Below, one piece after another: positions 13,590 to 19,354 of a DNA stretch of 19,354 nt; the first letter of the stretch is position 1, and every line of letters begins with the position of its first letter. The translations under genes and the position numbers were made by a program. The DNA is taken from NCBI RefSeq assembly GCF_046044395.1, contig NZ_JBJUSG010000065.1:1-19354 (forward strand), written 5' to 3'. Source of the DNA: Magnetominusculus dajiuhuensis (GTDB lineage: Bacteria > Nitrospirota > Thermodesulfovibrionia > Thermodesulfovibrionales > Magnetobacteriaceae). Below the pieces are notes generated by a model, which worked only from the letters and a program-made list of their open reading frames with translations, had not been told where the DNA came from and did no database searches.

Positions 13590-14660
13590 ATGAAAAAGGC
13601 TCTGATACTAAGCGGCGGGCAGGGGACGCGGTTGAGGCCCCTCACGCATACCATAGCAAAGCAGCTCGTGCCGGTTGCCGGCAAGCCCATACTGGGTTAT
13701 GTCTTTGACCATATTTGCGAGGCAAAGATAAGAAAGGCGGGCATCATCATCTCCCCTGAGACCGGCCAGGCCGTGAAGGACTATTTAAAGGACGGTATGC
13801 CGTGGAACATAAAGACAAAGTACATTGTGCAGAAAAAGCCGCTTGGCCTTGCTCACGCTGTCCTGTCTGCAAAGTCTTTTTTGCGGGATGACGATTTTGT
13901 CATGTATCTGGGCGATAATCTCCTGAGTTCGGGGGTTCGGACGGCTATTGCGAGGTTTAAAAAGAATAAGTCTGACGCTATGATTTTTCTCAAAAAGGTG
14001 GAAGACCCGCGGCGCTTTGGCGTGGCCCGGCTTGACCCGGAGGGCAAGGTCATCGAGCTTATGGAAAAGCCCCAAAATCCCCCATCCAATCTCGCCCTTG
14101 TCGGGGTCTATATTTTTACGAAAAGAATATTTGACGCCATCGCCCGTATAAAACCCTCCCAGCGCGGGGAGCTTGAGATAACCGACGCCATTCAGGAATT
14201 AATCAACATGGGCTGTGCCGTGGACAGCGAGATACTCGACGGCTGGTGGCTTGACACAGGTAAGAAAGACGACCTCCTTGAGGCAAACAGCATCGTCCTT
14301 GATGAGTATATAAAGTTGGACATCAAAGGAAAAATGGACAAGGACAGCCACACAACTGGCAGGGTAACCATAGAGGCCGGCTCCACTGTAACACACAGCA
14401 ATATTCGTGGCCCTGTTAAAATAGGGAAGAACTCTACTATTGAAAATACCTTCATAGGTTCATTCACAAGCATAGGCGATAACGTTACCATAAGAAACTC
14501 CGCCATTGAGCACTCCGTGATATTGGATAATGCCTGCATTGAGGGCATCGAGCGCCTTGAGGACAGCCTTATCGGCAGGGGGGCTAAGGTAATAAACAAC
14601 GCTCATCAGCACAAGGCCTTGCGGCTTATGATAAGCGACGATTCGGTTGTCGAAGTATAA
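13590..14660 (+). CDS. rfbA: glucose-1-phosphate thymidylyltransferase, long form
   Basis: RfbA makes dTDP-glucose from dTTP and glucose-1-phosphate, the first step towards dTDP-L-rhamnose. The 356-residue protein has the nucleotidyltransferase signature GGQGTRLRPLT at residues 9-19, YLGDN at 106-110 with the metal-binding Asp, and EKPQNPPSNLALVGVYIF. Beyond about residue 250 it has left-handed beta-helix hexapeptide repeats (IEAGSTVTHSNIRGPVKIG, then NTFIGSFTSIGDNVTI), the long architecture that E. coli RmlA lacks. AAGGA lies upstream of the ATG. It heads the polysaccharide gene run. A UDP- rather than dTDP-sugar role is possible but less likely given rfbB and rfbD downstream. Confidence 0.92.
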   Translation: MKKALILSGGQGTRLRPLTHTIAKQLVPVAGKPILGYVFDHICEAKIRKAGIIISPETGQAVKDYLKDGMPWNIKTKYIVQKKPLGLAHAVLSAKSFLRDDDFVMYLGDNLLSSGVRTAIARFKKNKSDAMIFLKKVEDPRRFGVARLDPEGKVIELMEKPQNPPSNLALVGVYIFTKRIFDAIARIKPSQRGELEITDAIQELINMGCAVDSEILDGWWLDTGKKDDLLEANSIVLDEYIKLDIKGKMDKDSHTTGRVTIEAGSTVTHSNIRGPVKIGKNSTIENTFIGSFTSIGDNVTIRNSAIEHSVILDNACIEGIERLEDSLIGRGAKVINNAHQHKALRLMISDDSVVEV

Positions 14661-14686
14661 TAAAGATGTGTTAATAGGAGACAGCA

Positions 14687-15703
14687 ATGAAGATTCTCGT
14701 CACAGGCTGTTGTGGTTTTATAGGCTCTAATTTTGTCAGATATATGCTTAATAAATACCCGGATTATGAGATATATAATCTGGACGCCCTGACCTATGCG
14801 GGTAATTTAGACAACCTAAGGGGAATTGACTCCGGCAGATACCATTTCGTAAAAGGCTCTATTGGGGATGATGCCGCTGTAAGAGAACTCCTTAGCAAGA
14901 TTGACGGCGTTATTAACTTTGCCGCCGAGAGCCATGTTGACCGCTCAATAGAGAATTCCCGACCTTTTCTTGATACCAATGTCATAGGGTTGCATGTCCT
15001 CCTTGACGCCGCGCTAAAGGCGAAGATTCAGAGGTTCGTCCATGTCTCCACAGATGAGGTATATGGAAGTCTTGAGACGGGCGACGCCAGGTTTACCGAG
15101 ACCACCCCGTTTGACCCTAACTCTCCATATGCCGCGTCAAAGGCGGCAGGGGATTTGCTCATCAAGGCATTTTTTAAGACATACGGGTTTCCGGCTGTCA
15201 CCGTGAGGCCATCGAATAATTATGGCCCGTACCAGTTTCCAGAGAAATTCATCCCCCTTATGATAACCAATCTCCTCACTGGTAAGCCTGTCCCCGTATA
15301 TGGGCAGGGGACAAATGTCAGAGACTGGCTGCACGTCGGCGATAACTGTAAGGCCATAGATATGGTGTTTCACAAGGGCAGGGAGGGCCAGGCCTACAAC
15401 ATTGGCGGCGAGAGCGAACGAAAAAATATTGATATATTGCATATGGTCATGGATATTATGAGCAAGGCAGGGGCGGCCAAAATAACGGGAGAGGCCGCGT
15501 TTAAATATGTGACAGACCGACCGGGGCATGACTTTCGCTATGCCCTTGATAACGCGAAGATTACCGCGGAGCTTGGCTGGAGGCCCGAAACAAAAATAGA
15601 GGACGGAATTGCCGACACTATAAAATGGTATATTGACAACGAATGGTGGTGGCAGTCACTGAAAAAGCGGCTTGCCGCTGAGAGCGAGGGGTTCTGGAAA
15701 TGA
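14687..15703 (+). CDS. rfbB: dTDP-glucose 4,6-dehydratase
   Basis: RfbB is the NAD-dependent short-chain-type enzyme converting dTDP-glucose to dTDP-4-keto-6-deoxyglucose. The 338-residue protein has the Rossmann motif GCCGFIG at residues 7-13, the catalytic triad region STDEVYG at 121-127 (T122, D123, E124), and YAASK at 148-152. The conserved RPSNNYGPYQFPEKFIPL and DWLHVGDNCKAI segments are present. An AGGAG precedes the ATG. It follows rfbA by 26 bases and overlaps rfbD by four bases (ATGA), so the three are clearly one transcription unit. Confidence 0.97.
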   Translation: MKILVTGCCGFIGSNFVRYMLNKYPDYEIYNLDALTYAGNLDNLRGIDSGRYHFVKGSIGDDAAVRELLSKIDGVINFAAESHVDRSIENSRPFLDTNVIGLHVLLDAALKAKIQRFVHVSTDEVYGSLETGDARFTETTPFDPNSPYAASKAAGDLLIKAFFKTYGFPAVTVRPSNNYGPYQFPEKFIPLMITNLLTGKPVPVYGQGTNVRDWLHVGDNCKAIDMVFHKGREGQAYNIGGESERKNIDILHMVMDIMSKAGAAKITGEAAFKYVTDRPGHDFRYALDNAKITAELGWRPETKIEDGIADTIKWYIDNEWWWQSLKKRLAAESEGFWK

Positions 15704-16554
15704 AAATCTTTGTAGCCGGTGCGGGCGGGATGTTATCCACAGACATAATACCAGTGCTATCACAGGGACACACATGCGTCGGGGCGACGATTGACGAAAT
15801 GGATATAACCTCAATTGACTCCGTACGCGGCATAGTTGATAAGCACTCCCCTGATGTAATCGTGAACTGTGCGGCATACACTAATGTTGACTTTGCGGAG
15901 AAAGACCGTGATGTGGCAATGCTTGTCAACGCCACCGGCACCCAACACCTGGCTATGGTATGTGCCGAGCGCGATATCCCCCTGTGCCACGTCAGCACGG
16001 ATTATGTATTCAATGGCAACAGCACCGTCCCATATACACCGTTTGATGATACCGACCCTGTCAATTTCTATGGATTTAGTAAGATGGCCGGTGAGAAATA
16101 CGTCCAGTGGATTTTAAAGAAGTTTTATATAGTTCGAACGAGTTGGCTTTACGGGCGCTTCGGCAAGAATTTCGTAAAGACGATCCTTGATTTAAGTGGC
16201 AAGATGGGCACATTAAGGGTAGTCAACGACCAGAAGGGCAACCCCACATGGACGGTGAGCCTCTCACACGGCATCAAGGCCATTGTGGAAAGCGGCAAGT
16301 ACGGGATATACCACGTTACAGACGCCACTGACGGCACGCTGAGCTGGTTTGATTTCACAGTGGAAATCCTCAGACTAAGCGGCAAGCCTAACAAGGTTAT
16401 CCCCGTTACGTCAGATGAGTTTCCAAGACCGGCAAAGAGGCCGGCATATTCTGTCCTTGATCTGTTGGCAACATCATATTCGACACCGTTTAAGCCGCGC
16501 CCATGGGCCGAGGCCCTTGCCGAGTATCTAAAGTCGGAGGCCGCCGGGGCATAA
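15700..16554 (+). CDS. rfbD: dTDP-4-dehydrorhamnose reductase
   Basis: RfbD uses NAD(P)H to reduce dTDP-4-keto-L-rhamnose to dTDP-L-rhamnose. The 284-residue protein has the GAGGML nucleotide-binding start (residues 7-12), NCAAYTNVDFAEKD at 56-69, STDYVFNG at 99-106, YGFSK with Y124 and K128, and TSWLYG. Its substrate normally comes from RmlC, which is not encoded here. RmlC may lie elsewhere in the genome, or the product may be a different 6-deoxyhexose. The ATG overlaps the rfbB stop, and the stop overlaps glf (TAATG). Confidence 0.95.
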   Translation: MKIFVAGAGGMLSTDIIPVLSQGHTCVGATIDEMDITSIDSVRGIVDKHSPDVIVNCAAYTNVDFAEKDRDVAMLVNATGTQHLAMVCAERDIPLCHVSTDYVFNGNSTVPYTPFDDTDPVNFYGFSKMAGEKYVQWILKKFYIVRTSWLYGRFGKNFVKTILDLSGKMGTLRVVNDQKGNPTWTVSLSHGIKAIVESGKYGIYHVTDATDGTLSWFDFTVEILRLSGKPNKVIPVTSDEFPRPAKRPAYSVLDLLATSYSTPFKPRPWAEALAEYLKSEAAGA

Positions 16555-17657
16555 TGCCTGACAAATATGACTACCTCGTAGTTGGCGCGGGTTTTGCCGG
16601 TTCAGTTATTAGTGAACGCCTTGCCTCAGAGTTAAACAAGAAGGTCATGCTGGTTGAGAGGCGCTCTCATGTTGGCGGCAATTCATATGATTGCTATGAC
16701 GACGCCGGTATTTTGGTACATAAATACGGCGCGCATATATTTCATACGAACCATGGCGACGTCTGGCAGTACGTGAATAGGTTTGCCCAATGGAACGGGT
16801 ATGTCCACCGGGTGCTGGCATATGTGGACGGCCTGAAACTCCCTATTCCCATTAATTTGACGACGGTAAATACGTTGCTCAGGAAAAATTTCAATGAGCA
16901 GGGCCTCAGAGACTACCTTGCCTCTGTGCGCGTGGACATTGGCGAGATAAAAAATTCACGGGATGTCGTCTTGTCGCAGGTCGGGGAGTTTTTCTACGAG
17001 AAATTCTTTAAAAACTACACATACAAGCAGTGGGGAGTATATCCAGAGGCGCTGTCGCCCGAGGTGACTAAGCGCATCCCACTGAGGTTCAACACTGATG
17101 ACAGATATTTTGGCGACAAGTACGAGGGACTTCCAGTGGATGGTTTTTTTAAACTCTTTGACAGGATGCTTGACCACAAAAATATCACCATAACGCTCAA
17201 CACAGATTACAAAAAGATTATCAACGATGTGAAGTTTGACTACCTTATTTATACCGGCCCGATAGACTATTTCTTTGACAACATGCACGGCGAGCTTCCC
17301 TACCGCAGCCAGCGTTTCGAGTTTGAAACCCTTGACGTGGAATACTACCAGGAAGTGGCCGTTGTAAACTATCCAAACGACCACCTGTTCACGAAGATAA
17401 CAGAGAGCAAGCATTTCACAAAGCAGCGCCACCCGCGCACGACAATAGTTCGCGAATTCCCGGAGGCCGTAGGGGAGCCATACTACCCTGTTCCGATGGA
17501 GAGCGCCGCGGCGATATACGCAAAATACAAAGGAGAGGCGGACAAACTCAAGACCGTTTATTTTGCGGGCCGCCTTGCGGAGTATAAATACTACAACATG
17601 GACCAGGCGGTAAAGAGGTCACTGGATCTGTTTCAAACTATCGCCACCAGTAAATAA
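16554..17657 (+). CDS. glf: UDP-galactopyranose mutase
   Basis: Glf is a flavoenzyme that interconverts UDP-galactopyranose and UDP-galactofuranose, giving Galf units for surface glycans. I place the start at 16554, where TAATG overlaps the rfbD stop and the product begins MPDKYDYLVVGAGFAG; the longer frame adds 17 residues read out of frame with rfbD. The 367-residue protein has the FAD motif GAGFAG at 11-16, ERRSHVGGNSYD at 35-46, HKYGAHIFHTN at 56-66, and the C-terminal PVPMESAAAIYAKY and LAEYKYYNMDQAVKRSLDLF. All fit full-length bacterial Glf. Confidence 0.96.
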   Translation: MPDKYDYLVVGAGFAGSVISERLASELNKKVMLVERRSHVGGNSYDCYDDAGILVHKYGAHIFHTNHGDVWQYVNRFAQWNGYVHRVLAYVDGLKLPIPINLTTVNTLLRKNFNEQGLRDYLASVRVDIGEIKNSRDVVLSQVGEFFYEKFFKNYTYKQWGVYPEALSPEVTKRIPLRFNTDDRYFGDKYEGLPVDGFFKLFDRMLDHKNITITLNTDYKKIINDVKFDYLIYTGPIDYFFDNMHGELPYRSQRFEFETLDVEYYQEVAVVNYPNDHLFTKITESKHFTKQRHPRTTIVREFPEAVGEPYYPVPMESAAAIYAKYKGEADKLKTVYFAGRLAEYKYYNMDQAVKRSLDLFQTIATSK

Positions 17658-17674
17658 GACAAGGGAGACCGGTG

Positions 17675-18625
17675 ATGAAAATATTAGTGACAGGCGGTGC
17701 GGGTTTTATAGGCTCAAACGTAGTGGATGGTTTTATAAGCGCCGGGCATGATGTGGTTATCGTAGATAATCTCTTTACCGGCAAGCTGGAAAATATAAAC
17801 GCAAAGGCCAAACTCTACGTCATGGATGTGCGCTCTGATGAGCTGAAGAAAGTGTTTGAGATAGAAAAGCCCGACATAGTTGACCATCACGCCGCGCAGA
17901 TGTCCGTGCCGGCCTCAGTTGCCGACCCCGCGTTTGACGCGCAGGTAAATGTGCTTGGGGCGGTGAATATCCTTCAGTGTGCCGTTAAATATGGCACGAA
18001 AAAGATTATCTTCGCCTCCACAGGCGGGGCCATCTACGGTGAGGCAGACGTTATTCCCACTACTGAGACATATCCGGGGAATCCACTGTCGCCCTATGCG
18101 ATAACAAAACAAACGACCGAGCTGTTTCTGCATTTTTACGCCCACCACTATGGTTTAAAGTATACAGTATTGAGATATGCCAACGTCTATGGCCCGCGCC
18201 AGGTGCCTCACGCGGAGGCTGGGGTGGTGTCTATTTTTATGGAGAAGCTTATATCCGGGGGCCTTCCCACGATATACCATTACGAGGAGCAGCCTGACGG
18301 CATGACACGCGATTATTGTTGCGTGAAAGACATAGTAAGGGCAAACGTGATGGCCCTCAGCGCTGGTGATTTAGAGATTATAAACATAAGTTGCGGCATT
18401 GAGACCAGCACAGTGCAGCTCTACAGGACAATCCTTGAGGCACTCAGAGAAAGGGCAATAGCGAAAGACGCAAAGTTTGACAGCCCGCACAAGGGTCCAG
18501 CCCGAGCCGGGGACATCAGGCGAAGCTGCCTTGACAGCTCAAAGGCGGCAAAGACGCTCAAATGGCACCCGGAGTACGATTTGAAAAAAGGCATCGCCGT
18601 CACGGTAGAGCATTTTCTGCGTTAG
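17675..18625 (+). CDS. NAD-dependent sugar epimerase/dehydratase, GalE-like
   Basis: This is an extended short-chain dehydrogenase acting on nucleotide sugars, most likely UDP-glucose/UDP-galactose 4-epimerase. The 316-residue protein has GGAGFIG at residues 7-13, the NAD-ribose-binding DNLFTGKLENI, STGGAIYG at 115-122, YAITK with Y141 and K145, and RYANVYGPRQ. I start at the ATG at 17675, seven bases after GGGAG, rather than the adjacent upstream GTG. If it makes UDP-galactose it would feed Glf directly upstream. Related enzymes with other substrates (for example UDP-GlcNAc or UDP-glucuronate) cannot be excluded. It ends the visible plus-strand cluster. Confidence 0.85.
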   Translation: MKILVTGGAGFIGSNVVDGFISAGHDVVIVDNLFTGKLENINAKAKLYVMDVRSDELKKVFEIEKPDIVDHHAAQMSVPASVADPAFDAQVNVLGAVNILQCAVKYGTKKIIFASTGGAIYGEADVIPTTETYPGNPLSPYAITKQTTELFLHFYAHHYGLKYTVLRYANVYGPRQVPHAEAGVVSIFMEKLISGGLPTIYHYEEQPDGMTRDYCCVKDIVRANVMALSAGDLEIINISCGIETSTVQLYRTILEALRERAIAKDAKFDSPHKGPARAGDIRRSCLDSSKAAKTLKWHPEYDLKKGIAVTVEHFLR

Positions 18626-18906
18626 TTGCCGTTTTACAAGGGAAAAGCGAAGGAAGGAATCATCCAAAAAATGGCTTTTATCTGTTTATGAGAAAAATAA
18701 CCCTCCCTCTGCTGATAGGAGGACGGACGTTACCAGCAATTCACGCGACGCAACGACTCCTGCACCACAAGGGAAGGATAACTATAGGCTACCACAGCCG
18801 GACGAGGGTGTCAAGGGGGACTAAAACCGATTTGCGCTATGATGAAAGTAATAATCAGAAAGATACGGGGTAAATAGTTACAACCGCCATATTATTTAAT
18901 CAGCCG
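18626..18906. other. intergenic region without a recognisable gene
   Basis: This stretch of about 280 bases follows the GalE-like stop. A plus-strand open frame runs through it from inside the epimerase gene, but it lacks a ribosome-binding site and looks unlike any family I know. I find no RNA gene and no convincing terminator. Confidence 0.6.
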
Positions 18907-19158
18907 TTACTTAATCAGCCCTAACAGCTTGAACATGACGGCCATTATGCTGGCCTGTGCGACGAGCATGGCGGCTACCCACTTGATAATTTCGGATTTA
19001 GACGATTCTATCTTAACTTCAAGCCTGGAGATGTCTTCTTTCGTGGATAAATCCTTACGAGAGTTTGCCTCTGACTCGTTAATGACCTTGATGAAGGCCT
19101 CAACGCCGTCGTCGCCAAGCCTCCTTCTCAACACCTCTGGTATCGCTATCACGCTCAT
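18907..19158 (-). CDS. small coiled-coil membrane protein, LA_3696-like
   Basis: The 83-residue protein has a short N-terminal conserved part (IPEVLRRRLGDDGVEAFIKVIN, residues 6-27), a charged coiled-coil stretch (about 28-56) and one C-terminal membrane helix (about 59-80). This arrangement resembles, from memory, small proteins named LA_3696-like, often present in several copies in Nitrospirota and spirochaetes, with no known function. GGAG lies close to the ATG, but a good -10 also abuts the start codon, so a leaderless message is possible. No neighbour shares its strand. Confidence 0.7.
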   Translation of the reverse strand: MSVIAIPEVLRRRLGDDGVEAFIKVINESEANSRKDLSTKEDISRLEVKIESSKSEIIKWVAAMLVAQASIMAVMFKLLGLIK

Positions 19159-19164
19159 GTCTCC

Positions 19165-19193
19165 ACTATAACATATTTCCCGACTTTTCTCAA
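19165..19193 (-). promoter_or_regulatory. sigma70-type promoter abutting the small membrane protein gene
   Basis: On the minus strand TTGAGA (complement of 19188-19193), a 17-base spacer and TGT-TATAGT (hexamer complement of 19165-19170) make a good extended promoter. The expected start of transcription falls at or within a base or two of the ATG at 19158. Confidence 0.5.
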
Positions 19194-19222
19194 CACCAAT
19201 TTTTCAACGTCAATTTATCAAC
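19181..19222 (-). repeat. three 14-bp direct repeats over the promoter
   Basis: Units at 19181-19194, 19195-19208 and 19209-19222 each end in CAAC on the plus strand at an exact 14-base period, with AATTTTT or similar before it. The first overlaps the -35. They may be binding sites for a regulator, or a chance low-complexity tract. Confidence 0.45.
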
Positions 19223-19252
19223 ACCCATATCAGGGCACAAACGCACTATGTT

Positions 19253-19290
19253 TTCTTTGTCTGTCCTTGTCATTTTCTTCTTTGTCTGTC
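19253..19290. repeat. two copies of a 13-bp direct repeat
   Basis: TTCTTTGTCTGTC occurs at 19253-19265 and 19278-19290, a 25-base period. The second copy runs into ATTCC, giving a 14-base match (TTGTCTGTCATTCC, 19282-19295) to 3996-4009 in the khpA-rimM palindromic element. Confidence 0.5.
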
Positions 19291-19312
19291 ATTCCAGCTA
19301 ACAGACTGTGTC

Positions 19313-19354
19313 ATAATTACGTGGACTAATTCGTATTGCATTAGCGATAATTAT
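19313..19354. repeat. possible repeat or mobile-element edge at the right end
   Basis: ATAATTA at 19313-19319 recurs as ATAATTAT at 19347-19354, 34 bases later, where the window stops. With GTGGACTAATTCG between them, this could be the first period of a terminal repeat array, but only one unit is visible. Confidence 0.25.

Noticed and set aside
13427..13690. 87-residue minus-strand frame across the rfbA promoter and start
   Set aside because: It is antisense to the rfbA start and leader, has low-complexity composition and would overlap two promoter elements.
18562..18873. 103-residue plus-strand open frame at the end of the GalE-like gene
   Set aside because: It begins inside the epimerase gene in another frame, has no ribosome-binding site and shows no recognisable family pattern.

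Overview
The window reads as a chromosomal fragment of a diderm (Gram-negative type) bacterium. A LolA carrier, an outer-membrane beta-barrel with a signal peptide, a TatB/TatC pair and an O-antigen/exopolysaccharide locus all imply an outer membrane. The gene order ffh-rpsP-khpA-rimM-trmD-rplS-rnhB and the small coiled-coil/TM protein at the right are compatible with Nitrospirota or a deltaproteobacterial relative. That placement is inferred from family resemblance alone and is weak.

Layout. (1) 1-1497: an edge with 24-bp repeats, then an accessory pair on the minus strand, an orphan phosphoribosyltransferase followed by a small helical DUF5618-like protein. (2) 1576-6424, minus strand: a compact housekeeping operon trxA-ffh-rpsP-khpA-rimM-trmD-rplS-rnhB. 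It has a near-consensus sigma70 promoter in front of trxA, a second candidate promoter in front of rpsP and an intrinsic terminator after rnhB. A 137-bp palindromic repeat element sits between khpA and rimM. (3) 6484-8480, plus strand: an outer-membrane protein, tatB and tatC. (4) 8481-8846, minus strand: a zinc-ribbon/PCP_red domain protein whose stop codon abuts that of tatC. (5) 8935-10310, plus strand: a strikingly AT-rich two-gene cassette with its own strong promoter. It encodes a TPR-like helical protein and, overlapping it, a small HEPN-like protein. This is the best candidate here for an uncharacterised accessory (possibly toxin or defence) system. (6) 10315-13387, minus strand: tsaD, a lolA-like gene and a WbaP-type sugar-1-phosphate transferase. 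(7) 13590-18625, plus strand: nucleotide-sugar genes rfbA, rfbB, rfbD, glf and a GalE-like epimerase. Back-to-back promoters divide these from the WbaP operon. (8) 18626-19354: a gene-poor end with one small coiled-coil membrane protein, 14-bp iterated repeats over its promoter and a possible mobile-element edge.

How the genes work together. Block 2 supports protein synthesis and targeting (SRP GTPase, ribosomal proteins S16 and L19, 16S maturation, tRNA m1G37 methylation), with RNase HII and thioredoxin. Blocks 6 and 7 form a surface-polysaccharide module. RfbA, RfbB and RfbD cover three of the four dTDP-L-rhamnose steps (no RmlC is seen), Glf with the GalE-like enzyme would supply UDP-galactofuranose, and the WbaP-like enzyme would start the lipid-linked glycan. 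The two ends and the AT-rich block look acquired; the rest looks like resident chromosome.
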